A DNA stretch of 64,000 nt from Pseudomonas putida (GTDB lineage Bacteria; Pseudomonadota; Gammaproteobacteria; Pseudomonadales; Pseudomonadaceae), in the NCBI RefSeq assembly GCF_001941965.1, contig NZ_MKZO01000012.1, positions 429,614 to 493,613 of the forward strand, given 5' to 3'. Position 1 is the first letter of the stretch. Each line of letters begins with the position of its first letter. The position numbers and the translations under genes are program-made. A model generated the notes under the pieces. It was not told the DNA's origin, did not search any database, and saw only the letters and a program-made list of their open reading frames with translations. Of this stretch, positions 44,498 through 61,701 are shown piece by piece.

Positions 44498-44788
44498 TTA
44501 GTGATGATGTCCGCAATCGGGACCATGGACGTGATCGTCATCGTCGCCGGCATCCGCCGGCTCCATTTCCAGTTGCAGGCTGACCAGGTTGGTCGCCAGC
44601 GGACGCAGCAGCAGGTTGGCGTATTCGCTGTCGCCTTCCTCGACGTCGACGCCGATCAGCAACTGACCGCGGCCGTCCTGCTGGATCCACACTTCCTTGC
44701 CCTGCCAGATCACCGCAAAGCGGCTGGTGGAGGCTTCGCGCTGGTTGCCATCTTCGTCTTCAAGGATCAGTTGCAGGGCGTCGGACAT
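44498..44788 (-). CDS. Small acidic conserved protein between astB and astE
   Basis: 96 aa. [20 protein letters not shown] and [20 protein letters not shown] are followed by an acidic, His-rich tail [15 protein letters not shown]. The same gene sits between aruB and aruE in other pseudomonads, where it is sometimes labelled topoisomerase II without basis. The tail may bind metal, possibly zinc for AstE, but that is only an inference from position. Confidence 0.85.
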   Translation of the reverse strand: MSDALQLILEDEDGNQREASTSRFAVIWQGKEVWIQQDGRGQLLIGVDVEEGDSEYANLLLRPLATNLVSLQLEMEPADAGDDDDHVHGPDCGHHH

Positions 44789-44802
44789 TTTCAGGTGCTC
44801 TT

Positions 44803-46152
44803 TCAGGGGTTGAGTTGGAACGGATAGACCGAGCCCAGCTTGAGAATCCGGGTCAGCTCATCCAAAGCCGTACGGCACTCCACCAGCAGTTGCGGATCGG
44901 CCAGGTCGCTTTCGACGAGGCGGTCGCGGTAGTGCTTGTCGACCCATTGGGTCAGGGTGTCGTACAGCGGGGCAGTCATGATAACCCCTGGATTGACCGC
45001 CGCCAGTTCCGTTTCATTCAGCGCGACACGCAGCCGCAGGCAAGCAGGGCCACCGCCGTTCTGCATGCTCTGCTTGAGGTCGAAGACACGCACCTCGGAA
45101 ATCGCCCCGTTCTGGCTGGTCAGGCCGTTCAGGTAGGCCCAGACCCGCTCGTTGTTGCGGCATTCTTCCGGCACCACCAGCAGCATCGAACCGTCATCGC
45201 GGGACAGCAGCTGGCTGTTGAACAGGTAGGAACGCACCGCGTCCTCCACCGTCACCTGGGCCCGTGGCACGCAGATGGCCTTGAAGTTGCCGCCCCGCTT
45301 GGCCAGCTTGTCCTTCAGCTCGGCAAGAACGCGCTCGGTCTCGAGGAAGGCGTCCTCGTGATAGAACAGCACCTCGCCGTTGCCTACGGCGATCACGTCG
45401 TTATGGAACACGCCCTGATCGATCACCGCCGGATTCTGCTGAGCATAGACCACGCCGTCATCGCTCAGGCCGTGCAGGCGGGCCACGGCTTGCGAGGCTT
45501 CCAGGGTCTGGCGCGCCGGGTATTTCTGCGGCGCCGGGTAGCGGGTGTCGAAGGCGCTGCGACCGAAGACGAAGAACTCGACCCCAGGCTCACCGTAGGC
45601 ACGGCAGAAACGGGTGTGGTTGGCCGCGCCTTCGTCACCTAACTGCGCCACCGCCGGCAACGCGGCGTGGTGGGCGAAGTGCTGCTGATTGGCGAACATG
45701 GCGCCCAGCACGCGGCTGGTGGTCGGGTGCTCGATGCTGCGGTGGTACTTGCAGTTCAGGTTGGCGGCGGTGAAATGCACGCGGCCGTCGGCGGTGTCGG
45801 CGCTCGGGCTGACGGTGGCGGCGTTGGCCACCCACATGCTCGATGCCGAGCAGCTGGCGACCAGCAGCGGCATGGCTTCTTTTGCCGCACGCTGTATCAC
45901 TTCGGCATCGCTGCCGCTGAAGCCCAGGCTGCGCAGCGCTGCCACGTCCGGGCGCTCCTGCGGCGCCAGCACGCCCTGCTGGAAGCCCATATCGGCCAGG
46001 GCCTTCATCTTGGCCAGGCCCTGCAGCGCCGCTTCACGCGGGTTCGAGCCCTGCTGGCTGTTGCTCTGCGAGGCCACGTTGCCGTAGGACAGGCCACCGT
46101 AGTTGTGGGTCGGTCCGACCAACCCATCAAAATTCACTTCAAACGATTTCAT
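44803..46152 (-). CDS. astB: N-succinylarginine dihydrolase
   Basis: 449 aa. [20 protein letters not shown] is the conserved start of AstB; the amidinotransferase fold has HYHxD-like residues in [13 protein letters not shown] and HNDVIAVGN, and a catalytic Cys in [10 protein letters not shown]. Step 2 of the pathway: converts succinylarginine to succinylornithine, CO2 and two ammonia. It is 25 bases after astD. Confidence 0.97.
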   Translation of the reverse strand: MKSFEVNFDGLVGPTHNYGGLSYGNVASQSNSQQGSNPREAALQGLAKMKALADMGFQQGVLAPQERPDVAALRSLGFSGSDAEVIQRAAKEAMPLLVASCSASSMWVANAATVSPSADTADGRVHFTAANLNCKYHRSIEHPTTSRVLGAMFANQQHFAHHAALPAVAQLGDEGAANHTRFCRAYGEPGVEFFVFGRSAFDTRYPAPQKYPARQTLEASQAVARLHGLSDDGVVYAQQNPAVIDQGVFHNDVIAVGNGEVLFYHEDAFLETERVLAELKDKLAKRGGNFKAICVPRAQVTVEDAVRSYLFNSQLLSRDDGSMLLVVPEECRNNERVWAYLNGLTSQNGAISEVRVFDLKQSMQNGGGPACLRLRVALNETELAAVNPGVIMTAPLYDTLTQWVDKHYRDRLVESDLADPQLLVECRTALDELTRILKLGSVYPFQLNP

Positions 46153-46177
46153 CGGTCAAGGCTCCGTGAATCTGTTG

Positions 46178-48666
<2,489 letters not shown>

Positions 48667-48717
48667 GCTATCTCCTCGGGCAGGCGCGCCATGGGCGCCC
48701 GCGAAACTCAGTCAGTA

Positions 48718-49737
48718 TCAAACCGCGACCAGGCGCACGCTGGCGCCCTCGCCGACACCCAGCGCCTCGACGGCTTCCGGGCTCAGGTAGACCGGCTTGC
48801 CCGGCACCCAGTCCAGTTCCAGCAGTACCGCGCGGTAATCCTGCAACTGGCCGTTGGTTACCAGGTACTGACGGCCGCCCTTGGTCGGCTGCTCCTGCAG
48901 CTTGACCGGCACGACCCGGCTCTGGGCAATGGAACGGATGCCGGACACCCGCGCATGCAGGGTCGGGCCGCCGTCGAAAATGTCGATGTAGTGATCGGTC
49001 TCGAAGCCTTCGCGCATCAGGATGTCGAAGGTGATCTGCGCCCGCGGGTGAACCTGGCCCATGGCTTCCTGGGCTTCGTCCGGCAGCAGCGGCACGTAGA
49101 TCGGGTAATGCGGCATCAGCTCGGCGAGGAAGGTACGGCTTTTCAGGCCGCACAGGCGCTCGGCCTCGGCGTAGTTGAGATCGAAGAAGTTGCGCCCGAT
49201 CGCGTCCCAGAACGGCGAGTCGCCGTTTTCATCGCTGTAGCCGACGATCTCGGTGACCACCGACTCGGCGAAACGCTCCGGGTGCGAGGCCATGAACAGC
49301 AGGCGACCACGGGAGTTGAGCTCGGCCCAGCCGGTGTTCACCAGCTCGGGCAGCACGTAGAAGCTGGTCAGCAGGCTGTTGCCGGTGAGGTCATGGCACT
49401 GGGAGAGGACGTGGATCTTGTTGTGGATCTTCAGCTCGCGGGAAGCGTGGACGAAGGTCTCGTTGCGGAAGCTGTAGAACGGCTCGGAATAGCCGGCCGA
49501 GGCGACGATGGCCGAGCAGCCGACCAGCTTGCCGGTGGCCGAGTCCTCGAGGACGAAGAAATAGCTTTCCTCGCCGTTGAAACTCACTTCGGCGGCGAAG
49601 GAGGTTTCCGAGGCGGAAATCTTGTCGCCCAGGCGACCGGCATCGTCCGGCAGGGACGTGACACCAATGGGACTGTCCGCAGCCAGGCGCTGTACTTCAT
49701 CCAGGTCAGCCATTTGCGCGGGTCGCATCACCAGCAT
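48718..49737 (-). CDS. aruF: Arginine/ornithine succinyltransferase, alpha (I) subunit
   Basis: 339 aa from ATG 49737 (MLVMRPAQMADLDEVQRLA). Homologous to the beta subunit along its length, with FDGGPTLHARVSGIRSIAQS at the same place as the pair in AruG, as expected from an old duplication. Together with AruG it starts arginine breakdown. Confidence 0.95.
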   Translation of the reverse strand: MLVMRPAQMADLDEVQRLAADSPIGVTSLPDDAGRLGDKISASETSFAAEVSFNGEESYFFVLEDSATGKLVGCSAIVASAGYSEPFYSFRNETFVHASRELKIHNKIHVLSQCHDLTGNSLLTSFYVLPELVNTGWAELNSRGRLLFMASHPERFAESVVTEIVGYSDENGDSPFWDAIGRNFFDLNYAEAERLCGLKSRTFLAELMPHYPIYVPLLPDEAQEAMGQVHPRAQITFDILMREGFETDHYIDIFDGGPTLHARVSGIRSIAQSRVVPVKLQEQPTKGGRQYLVTNGQLQDYRAVLLELDWVPGKPVYLSPEAVEALGVGEGASVRLVAV

Positions 49738-49872
49738 GGTGTCACTCCTTTCGGGTATACGGGCCGACATGGCGTCGGCGCAAAAAAAGCGGCGTGTGCG
49801 GGTCGGGGCACAGGCCACGGGAATCGGTTCGCTGGCCGGGTCAGCGGCCAGCGAAGGTGCAGCGGGGGCGAA

Positions 49873-51192
<1,320 letters not shown>

Positions 51193-51222
51193 TTATAGCG
51201 CCAAACCCTGTTTTTCCAAGGC

Positions 51223-51238
51223 TTTCGGCAATGCGACA
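51223..51238 (-). promoter_or_regulatory. ArgR box 2 upstream of astC
   Basis: On the - strand TGTCGCATTGCCGAAA also matches TGTCGC-N8-AA, 51 bases (about five helical turns) upstream of box 1 and on the same strand. ArgR activates this operon with arginine in P. aeruginosa. Confidence 0.7.
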
Positions 51239-51376
51239 AATAGCTTCGCAAAGGCGCAGTTTAAACGGTGCGGGGGGCTGGCGGGGAGTGGCTTGGGGGC
51301 GGGAAAGGCAGGAAATTCAAGGTGTTCGATGATTGACAGGGTGCCAGATGGTTTTTCTGTGGATTTGAGGGCCCTA

Positions 51377-51464
51377 TCGCTGGCAAGCCAGCTCCCACAG
51401 GGTTTTGTGCTGGCCACAGGATTTGCGGCCGACGCGATCACTGTGGGAGCTGGCTTGCCAGCGA
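51377..51464. repeat. REP pair between argR and astC
   Basis: Arms 51377-51400 and 51441-51464 are perfect 24-bp complements with the core CTGTGGGAGCTGGCTTGCCA. It begins right after the argR stop (51479 on the - strand). Confidence 0.92.
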
Positions 51465-51478
51465 TGAGGCCCGAAAGA

Positions 51479-52459
51479 TCAACCGCGCTCGGCGGGAACG
51501 GAAGAGAGTTCGAACGGCGAACTGCTGCGTCGCTGATTGCGGTCTTCCCGCGGCGTCGCGCCGAAGAAGTTGCGGTACGCACTGGAGAAATGCGGCCCCG
51601 ACGAGAACCCGCAGGACAGCCCGATCTGGATGATCGACTTGCTGGTCTGCATCAGCATCTGCCGCGCCTTGTTCAGGCGCAGCTCCAGGTAGTACTGGCT
51701 CGGCACGCGATTGAGGTACTGCTTGAAGATCCGCTCCAGTTGACGACGGGAAACACAGACATGCTGGGCAATCTCGTCGGTGGTCAGCGGCTCCTCGATA
51801 TTCGCTTCCATCAGCAGCACGGCCTGGGTCAGCTTCGGATGGCTTGAACCGAGACGATTCTGCAGCGGAATACGCTGGCGCTCGCCACCCTCGCGAATGC
51901 GCTCGACCACCAGCTCCTCGGACACCGCCCCCGCCAGCTCGGCCCCGTGATCCCGGGCGAGCACCGCCAGTAACAGGTCCACTACCGACATCCCGCCACA
52001 CGCAGTCAGGCGATCGCGATCCCAGTCGAACAGATGGCTGGTGGCAATCACCTTGGGGAAGCGCTCGGCGAAATCATCCTGCCAGCGCCAGTGCACCGCC
52101 GCCCGATAGCCATCCAGCAAGCCCAGTTGCGCCAGCGGATATACGCCCGCAGACAGGCCACCAACCACACAACCGGAACGAACCAGTTGCTTGAGCGCCG
52201 CCCCCAGTGCCGCACCCACCGCCAGCGGCGGCTCGTCGGCGAGCAGGAAGAGCTTCTGGCAATTCTCCAGGCGCCCGGTCCACGGCTCGCCCGGCAGGCG
52301 CCAGTCACCCTCGACCGGCGTTTCGGCCTGGAGGAAGGCCAGTTCGTAGGCCACCTCCGGGTGCACCTTCTGCGCCACCCGCAATACCTCTTCCGCCAGC
52401 GCCAGGGTCAGGGCCTTGGTGCTGGGCCAGATGAGAAAACCGATTCGCTGGGTGGTCAT
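51479..52459 (-). CDS. argR: ArgR, AraC-family arginine regulator
   Basis: 326 aa from ATG 52459. The N-terminal domain has a glutamine-amidotransferase-like fold with GLSAGVYPLAQLGLL; the C-terminal AraC/XylS domain has IAQHVCVSRRQLERIFKQYL and IIQIGLSCGFSSGPHFSSAY. In Pseudomonas ArgR activates arginine catabolism and uptake and represses synthesis. It lies between the aru and aot operons that carry its boxes. Confidence 0.95.
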   Translation of the reverse strand: MTTQRIGFLIWPSTKALTLALAEEVLRVAQKVHPEVAYELAFLQAETPVEGDWRLPGEPWTGRLENCQKLFLLADEPPLAVGAALGAALKQLVRSGCVVGGLSAGVYPLAQLGLLDGYRAAVHWRWQDDFAERFPKVIATSHLFDWDRDRLTACGGMSVVDLLLAVLARDHGAELAGAVSEELVVERIREGGERQRIPLQNRLGSSHPKLTQAVLLMEANIEEPLTTDEIAQHVCVSRRQLERIFKQYLNRVPSQYYLELRLNKARQMLMQTSKSIIQIGLSCGFSSGPHFSSAYRNFFGATPREDRNQRRSSSPFELSSVPAERG

Positions 52460-52594
52460 GAGCTGAGGTCCGAAACCTGAGGTGAGTCTGATGCCCGCAA
52501 GGATAGGCGGACTGGAGCAAATGTGGCGCAGGCTGCGCGGGTGGCGCAGCATGACCTATTTTGGTGCAAAGCGGCAGTCTTAACCCAAGACCAC

Positions 52595-53359
52595 TTATTT
52601 CAGGCTGCCGGAAAGGAACTGCTGCAGACGCTCGGACTGCGGGTTGACCAGCACTTCACGCGGGTCGCCACGCTCTTCCACCAGGCCCTTGTGCAGGAAC
52701 ACCAGTTGGTTGGACACCTCGCGGGCAAAGCCCATTTCGTGGGTCACCACCACCATGGTCCGGCCTTCCTGGGCCAGGGACTGCATGACTTTCAGGACGT
52801 CACCCACCAGCTCCGGGTCCAGCGCCGAGGTCGGCTCGTCGAACAGCATCACCTCAGGCTCCATGGCCAGGGCCCGGGCGATCGCCACGCGCTGCTGCTC
52901 GCCGCCGGACATGTGGCCCGGATAGGCGTCCTTGCGATGGGAGACGCCGACCTTGGCCAGGTAATGCTCGGCTTTCTCCAGCGCTTCCTTCTTGCTCACG
53001 CCGAGCACATGCACCGGCGCCTCGATGATATTTTCCAGGGCGGTCATGTGCGACCACAGGTTGAAGTGCTGGAACACCATCGACAGCCGCGAACGCATGC
53101 GCTGCAACTGCTTGGGATCGGCGGCCTTGAGCGCGCCATCCTTGTTGGCCACCAGCTTGAGCTCTTCGTTGTTCAGCAGGATCTTGCCGGCGTGCGGCTG
53201 CTCCAGCAGGTTGATGCAGCGCAGGAAAGTACTCTTGCCCGAGCCGCTGGAGCCGATGATGCTGATCACGTCGCCGGCCTTGGCGGCCAGGGACACGCCC
53301 TTGAGCACTTCATGGCTGCCGTAGCGTTTGTGCAGGTCCTGGATTTCGAGTTTGTACAT
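52595..53359 (-). CDS. aotP: Arginine/ornithine ABC transporter ATPase
   Basis: 254 aa from ATG 53359. Walker A GSSGSGKST, signature MSGGEQQRVAIARAL, Walker B VMLFDEPTSALDPE and the H-loop VVTHEM of the polar amino acid family. It powers AotQM. It is last in the aot run; argR follows downstream after 135 bases. Confidence 0.97.
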   Translation of the reverse strand: MYKLEIQDLHKRYGSHEVLKGVSLAAKAGDVISIIGSSGSGKSTFLRCINLLEQPHAGKILLNNEELKLVANKDGALKAADPKQLQRMRSRLSMVFQHFNLWSHMTALENIIEAPVHVLGVSKKEALEKAEHYLAKVGVSHRKDAYPGHMSGGEQQRVAIARALAMEPEVMLFDEPTSALDPELVGDVLKVMQSLAQEGRTMVVVTHEMGFAREVSNQLVFLHKGLVEERGDPREVLVNPQSERLQQFLSGSLK

Positions 53360-53424
53360 GCTGTCGGTTCTCACAAGGCCGGGGCGTGACGGCACGCCCT
53401 GGGCGAATCAGTTAGCCGCGGGCC

Positions 53425-54123
53425 TCAGCCCTTGCGCGGCGCCAGGTAGCCGAGCCAGCGGCGTTCGGCGAGCTTGAACAGGCGGACCAGGATGAAGGTC
53501 AGGCACAGGTAGAACACGCCGGCGGTGATGTAGGCCTCGAACGGCAGGTAATACTGGGCATTGACGGTCCGCGCGGCGCCGGTGATGTCGATCAGGGTGA
53601 CGATGGAGGCGAGACTGGTGGTCTGCAGCATCATGATCACTTCGTTGCTGTACTGCGGCAGCGCCCGGCGCAGGGCCGACGGCAGGAGGATGCGGCGATA
53701 CATCTTGTAGCGCGACATGCCCACCGCCTTGGCCGCCTCGATCTCGCCATGGGGCGTGGCCTTGAGGCTGCCGGCGATGATTTCTGCGGTGTAGGCGCTG
53801 GTGTTGATGGCGAAGGCCAGGCAGGCGCAGAAAGTCGCGCTGGACAGCCACGGCCAGAGGAAGCTCTCGCGCACCACGGCGAACTGAGCCAGGCCGTAGT
53901 AGATCAGGAACAGCTGGACCAGCATCGGCGTGCCGCGGATCACGTAGGTGTAGAGCCAGGCGGCGAAGTTCACCAGCGGCTGTTTCGAGACCCGCATCAA
54001 GCCCAGCGGAATCGCCGTGAGCAGACCGAAGAACAGGGAAATCGCCAGCAGCTTGAGGGTGGTCAGCAGCCCGCCCCAGTACAGCGGCAGCGCCTCCCAG
54101 ATGACGTTGTAGTCGAAGATCAT
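53425..54123 (-). CDS. aotM: Arginine/ornithine ABC transporter permease
   Basis: 232 aa with about five membrane helices and the EAA loop (EIEAAKAVGMSRYKMYRRILLP). His/Glu/Gln-type amino acid permease. The start overlaps the aotQ stop. Confidence 0.96.
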   Translation of the reverse strand: MIFDYNVIWEALPLYWGGLLTTLKLLAISLFFGLLTAIPLGLMRVSKQPLVNFAAWLYTYVIRGTPMLVQLFLIYYGLAQFAVVRESFLWPWLSSATFCACLAFAINTSAYTAEIIAGSLKATPHGEIEAAKAVGMSRYKMYRRILLPSALRRALPQYSNEVIMMLQTTSLASIVTLIDITGAARTVNAQYYLPFEAYITAGVFYLCLTFILVRLFKLAERRWLGYLAPRKG

Positions 54124-54809
54124 AGTTCAGCCGCCTTTACGCCAACCGAGTAGCGCTTTTCCAGGTAACGCAGGGCCAGCAGCGAGACGCTGGTGATCAC
54201 CAGGTACATCGCGGCCACCGCCAGGAAGAAGGTGAAAGGCTCGCGGGTGGCGTCGGCCGCCTGCTTGGCCTTGAACATCATGTCCTGCAGGCCCACCACG
54301 GAAATCAGCGCGGTGGCCTTGGTCAGCACCAGCCAGTTGTTGGTGAAGCCGGGAATCGCCAGGCGGATCATCTGCGGCACCAGCACGCGGAAGAACACCT
54401 GCACATTGCTCATGCCGTAGGCCATGCCGGCCTCGGCCTGGCCTTTCGGGATCGCCATGAAGGCGCCACGGAAGGTTTCCGAAAGATAGGCCCCGAAGAT
54501 GAAACCGAGGGTGCCGATACCCGCGACCAGCGGGTTGAGGTCGATGTAGTCGTCGTAGCCCACCAGCGGGGCGACGCGATTGAGGATGTCCTGGCCGCCG
54601 TAGAAGATCAGCAGGATCAGGACCAGATCGGGAATGCCGCGGATCACCGTGGCATACAGATCGCCGAGCCAGGCGAGCCAGCGCACCGGCGACAGACGCA
54701 GGGCCACCCCGATCAGGCCAAGCACGATGGCCAGGGCCATGGACGACAAGGCGAGCTGTAGCGTCAGCCACGCTCCATCGAGGATGACTGCCCCGTAGCC
54801 TTTCAACAT
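54120..54809 (-). CDS. aotQ: Arginine/ornithine ABC transporter permease
   Basis: 229 aa from ATG 54809 (MLKGYGAVILDGAWLTLQLA); EAA loop QAEAGMAYGMSNVQVFFRVL. Forms the membrane heterodimer with AotM. Confidence 0.96.
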   Translation of the reverse strand: MLKGYGAVILDGAWLTLQLALSSMALAIVLGLIGVALRLSPVRWLAWLGDLYATVIRGIPDLVLILLIFYGGQDILNRVAPLVGYDDYIDLNPLVAGIGTLGFIFGAYLSETFRGAFMAIPKGQAEAGMAYGMSNVQVFFRVLVPQMIRLAIPGFTNNWLVLTKATALISVVGLQDMMFKAKQAADATREPFTFFLAVAAMYLVITSVSLLALRYLEKRYSVGVKAAEL

Positions 54810-54898
54810 GATGAGGTCCTCGACCTTAGGGATGAAAAAATGGTGCAAGCCTCAGCGCTTCTGCTGCTTGCACCATTGAACAGGTGACACGACGCCGG

Positions 54899-55684
54899 TT
54901 AGTTGGTTTCCGGGCCGTAGATATCGAAGTTGAAGTACTTGTCCTGGATTTCCTTGTACTTGCCGCTGGCACGGATGCCGTCGATGGCGGCATTGATACG
55001 GTCAAGGTTTTCCTTGTCGCCCTTGCGCACGGCGATGCCGATGCCGTCGCCGAAGTACTTGGCGTCGGTGAAGGCCGGGCCGGTGAAGGCGTAGCCCTTG
55101 CCCGCGTCGGTCTTCAGGAAACCGTCTTCCAGCAGCGTAGCGTCAGCCACGGTGCCGTCCAGGCGGCCGGCGGTGATGTCCAGGTAGATCTCGTTCTGGG
55201 TGCCGTAAGGAACGATGGTGGCGCCTTTCGGGGCCAGGACTTCCTTGGCGAAGCGGTCGTGGATCGAACCGCGCTGCACGCCGATCTTCTTGCCTTGCAG
55301 CTCGCTCAGGCTGTCGCTGACGGCGGTGCCGTCCTTCATCACCAGGCGGGCCGGGGTCAGGTAGTAGCGCTTGGTGAAGTCGACCGATTTCTTGCGGTCG
55401 TCGGTGATCGACATGGACGACAGGATGGCGTCGATCTTGCGCACTTTCAGCGCCGGGATCAGGCCGTCGAACTCCTGCTCGACCCAGGTGCACTTGACCT
55501 TCATCTGCTCGCACAGGGCGTTGCCGATGTCGTAGTCGAAGCCGACGATGCTGCCGTCCGGGGCTTTCGAGGCGAAGGGTGGGTAGGCGGCTTCGATGCC
55601 GATGCGCAGCGGCTTTTCGTCGGCCACGGACACCAAGGAGAACATGGACAGCGCCAGTGCGCCAAGCAATGCGAGTTTCTTCAT
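54899..55684 (-). CDS. aotJ: Arginine/ornithine periplasmic binding protein
   Basis: 261 aa from ATG 55684 with a signal peptide ([20 protein letters not shown] then ADEKP). Mature part starts [19 protein letters not shown], typical SBP family 3, with [18 protein letters not shown]. First gene of the aot run; an ArgR box is upstream. Confidence 0.97.
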   Translation of the reverse strand: MKKLALLGALALSMFSLVSVADEKPLRIGIEAAYPPFASKAPDGSIVGFDYDIGNALCEQMKVKCTWVEQEFDGLIPALKVRKIDAILSSMSITDDRKKSVDFTKRYYLTPARLVMKDGTAVSDSLSELQGKKIGVQRGSIHDRFAKEVLAPKGATIVPYGTQNEIYLDITAGRLDGTVADATLLEDGFLKTDAGKGYAFTGPAFTDAKYFGDGIGIAVRKGDKENLDRINAAIDGIRASGKYKEIQDKYFNFDIYGPETN

Positions 55685-56110
55685 CTGGGAACTCCAATCG
55701 GTAAAGGGCAATGCCAGGCAGTACGACTGCCCACTATGCGAATGAGTACAACGCAGAGCTGCGCGGGACCGGACCAGGGGTCAGGCGTCACGAGCGAGTG
55801 ATCGGCATTTTAACGACAGCTCGGAAGCCGATATTTCTTCAAAGCGACAAGTAGTTACAGAAGCCTTTGAAGAGCGGCCGGGAGATATTGACAGCTTCGG
55901 AGGAATATGCAAAAGCGGAAAACAAATAACCCATGACTGAAGCAATAACCGGGCCCATTATTGGCAAACCCTTGTATCACGGCAAGTCCAGCCGATTGGG
56001 TGTGGGAAATTTCATCTTTCGCCGCACCATTTTTGAGCATAGCCGTTTCCTTACGCCCCGTTTTTGTACGAAAGACCTGTGGGAAAGGTTACCGATGAAA
56101 GTCGAAGTAA
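55685..56110. promoter_or_regulatory. aotJ upstream region with ArgR site
   Basis: On the - strand TGTCGCTTTGAAGAAA at 55834-55849 matches TGTCGC-N8-AA, and a weaker TGTCGT half-site is at 55813-55818. The distance of about 150 bases to the ATG leaves room for the promoter. No gene is supported in this stretch. Confidence 0.65.
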
Positions 56111-56158
56111 CAAAAAAGCCCAAGGCCCCGGAGGCGGGTTGCCTCGGGGCCTTGGGCT
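56111..56158 (-). terminator. acsA terminator
   Basis: On the - strand AGCCCAAGGCCCCGAGGC-AACCC-then its complement and TTTTTTG. One base is bulged. It ends acsA transcription after the REP pair. Confidence 0.8.
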
Positions 56159-56191
56159 GATTTCCTTGATCTTTGTGTTGGAACTGATGGC

Positions 56192-56304
56192 CTCATCGCT
56201 GCGGTGCGGCGGTCCGACAAGCCAGCTCCCACAGTGACCGCGTCGGCCACAGGTCTTGCGATCAACACAAAACCTGTGGGAGCTGGCTTGCCAGCGATTG
56301 GGCC
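56192..56304. repeat. REP pair downstream of acsA, one arm with insertion
   Basis: Core arms 56218-56234 and 56274-56290 (CTGTGGGAGCTGGCTTG) are complementary. The left unit has GGCCTCATCGCTG then an extra GCGGTGCGGCGGTCCGA before the core, unlike the right unit, which ends CCAGCGATTGGGCC. Confidence 0.85.
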
Positions 56305-56336
56305 ATAAGCAACACAGCCAAATCCGGCTCAGTACA

Positions 56337-58292
<1,956 letters not shown>

Positions 58293-58696
58293 CTTTGTTA
58301 CCTCGGTGTAATAGTTGTTTTTGTATGACCTCGTTTTAACTGTACCAGAGCCATCAGGGCCATTCGACGTTGGTAGTAACGCCATGGTCTTTTGGCCACC
58401 TATGGCAGAAAAGCCGCTCTGGCACGGGCGTTCCGCATTATCGACGGGAAATCGCGACGCATTTTCGCAGCGATTGTTACGGATTCTGCCAACAGTGTTT
58501 ATCAAAACATCGACTGTTTCAGTTTGATGTCAGGCCCTAGAATTCACCTCGCCAGCAACGGCAACGTGATTAACTTCAGGTAACAGCCCCCACGAAGGCA
58601 TGTTAATCCCGGGATAACTTTCCGCTTTTACTTTGCAGCAACGTAGCGCCACAAGCGCTACGCCCCCTTATTCGACCTTGAACAGGTGATTTTAAG
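58293..58696. other. acsA - DUF2790 divergent intergenic region
   Basis: 404 bases containing the promoters of both genes. No strong repeat, RNA or further gene was found. Confidence 0.4.
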
Positions 58697-58957
58697 ATGA
58701 AAGCTTTACTGGTTTTGGTACTCGGCAGTGTTTGCGGTGCGGCCATGGCCGACGACCTGGCAAATAACGGCGCCGAGCAGATTCCGGTTGAACAGTACAG
58801 TTACTCGCAGCATCTGGATATCGCCAAAGTCCTCTCCATGAGCGAGATTCCAAACGTTTGCGAAGTCGTCCCGGCGCGTATGACCTACGAGGACTCGCAA
58901 GGCCGGAAGCACATTCTCGAATACCGTGTCATGGGTAACGGCTGCTCCAACGGCTAA
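58697..58957 (+). CDS. DUF2790 small periplasmic protein
   Basis: 86 aa with signal peptide MKALLVLVLGSVCGAAMA then DD. The mature part has SEIPNVCEVVPARMTYEDSQ and the end YRVMGNGCS, with two cysteines that can pair. DUF2790 proteins are Pseudomonas-specific small secreted proteins of unknown function. Confidence 0.9.
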   Translation: MKALLVLVLGSVCGAAMADDLANNGAEQIPVEQYSYSQHLDIAKVLSMSEIPNVCEVVPARMTYEDSQGRKHILEYRVMGNGCSNG

Positions 58958-58976
58958 CTTTCTCTTCGTGGCTGTC

Positions 58977-59004
58977 GCGCCTCTTGATAGTTAACAAGAG
59001 GCGC
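58977..59004. terminator. Convergent hairpin between DUF2790 and phhR
   Basis: Arms GCGCCTCTTG and CAAGAGGCGC with an 8-base A/T loop; no long T run, so a weak bidirectional terminator. Confidence 0.45.
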
Positions 59005-59037
59005 CACGCCCGACATAATGTTCTCTTAACTTTCGAA

Positions 59038-60597
<1,560 letters not shown>

Positions 60598-60654
60598 GAA
60601 AGGTCCTACAAAGAGGTGAGAGCGGCGAATTTTCTGTTGGCGCGCCGGAATTTT

Positions 60655-60672
60655 TGTAAATAATACGTTACA
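60655..60672. promoter_or_regulatory. TyrR/PhhR box 1
   Basis: TGTAAA-TAATAC-GTTACA, close to the consensus TGTAAA-N6-TTTACA. About 60 bases upstream of the phhR start. Confidence 0.8.
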
Positions 60673-60727
60673 AAAACCGGCTTTCCCAGCGCTTCGCGAG
60701 GGCGGATTTGCGCGACAGGGTCTTTTT

Positions 60728-60745
60728 CGTAAAGTCTGCGTTACA
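60728..60745. promoter_or_regulatory. TyrR/PhhR box 2
   Basis: CGTAAA-GTCTGC-GTTACA, one to two mismatches from consensus, 73 bases (seven helical turns) from box 1 and about 125 bases before phhA. Confidence 0.75.
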
Positions 60746-60870
60746 AAAACCACCCACCTCACCCCTCTTCCACCCCCGCCACCCAGCTGCAATTCCCGGT
60801 GTCAGGGGCTATCTCTAAGGGCATGGCGCAAGCCGCACACAACAATAAAAGCCCTCAGCAGGAGAGCAGC

Positions 60871-61656
60871 ATGAAACAGACGCAGTACGTGGCCCGCGAG
60901 CCCGATGCGAACGGTTTTATCGATTACCCGCCGCAGGAACATGCGGTGTGGAACACCCTGATCACCCGTCAGTTGAAAGTGATCGAGGGCCGCGCGTGCC
61001 AGGAATACCTGGACGGCATCGAACAGCTCAACCTGCCCCACGACCGCATTCCGCAACTCTCGGAAATCAACGCGGTGCTGGGCGCCACCACCGGCTGGCA
61101 AGTCGCCCGGGTGCCGGCGCTGATTCCCTTCCAGACCTTTTTCGAACTGCTGGCGAGCAAGCGCTTCCCGGTCGCTACCTTCATTCGTACCGAAGAAGAG
61201 CTGGATTACCTGCAGGAACCGGACATCTTCCACGAGATCTTCGGCCACTGTCCGCTGCTGACCAACCCCTGGTTCGCCGAATTCACCCACACCTATGGCA
61301 AGCTCGGCCTAGCCGCGACCAAGGAACAGCGCGTGTACCTGGCGCGCCTGTACTGGATGACCATCGAGTTTGGCCTGATGGATACCCCGCAAGGCCGGCG
61401 TATCTATGGCGGGGGCATCCTGTCGTCGCCGAAGGAGACCGTCTACAGTCTCTCCGACGCGCCCGAGCACCAGCCGTTCGACCCGCTGGAAGCCATGCGC
61501 ACGCCGTACCGCATCGACATCCTGCAACCGGTGTACTTCGCCCTGCCGAACCTCAAGCGCCTGTTCGACCTGGCCCACGAAGACATCATGGGCATGGTCG
61601 AGCACGCCATGCAGCTTGGCCTGCACGCCCCCAAGTTTCCACCCAAGGCGGCCTGA
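60871..61656 (+). CDS. phhA: Phenylalanine 4-hydroxylase
   Basis: 261 aa from ATG 60871 (GGAGAG upstream). Iron ligands are in PDIFHEIFGHCPLLTNP (two His) and the Glu in YWMTIEFGL, as in bacterial single-domain aromatic hydroxylases. Converts Phe to Tyr with tetrahydropterin and O2. Confidence 0.98.
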   Translation: MKQTQYVAREPDANGFIDYPPQEHAVWNTLITRQLKVIEGRACQEYLDGIEQLNLPHDRIPQLSEINAVLGATTGWQVARVPALIPFQTFFELLASKRFPVATFIRTEEELDYLQEPDIFHEIFGHCPLLTNPWFAEFTHTYGKLGLAATKEQRVYLARLYWMTIEFGLMDTPQGRRIYGGGILSSPKETVYSLSDAPEHQPFDPLEAMRTPYRIDILQPVYFALPNLKRLFDLAHEDIMGMVEHAMQLGLHAPKFPPKAA

Positions 61657-61701
61657 GCCGCCCTGTACTCCTATAACAATCCATCTGGAAAGCCATTACC
61701 T

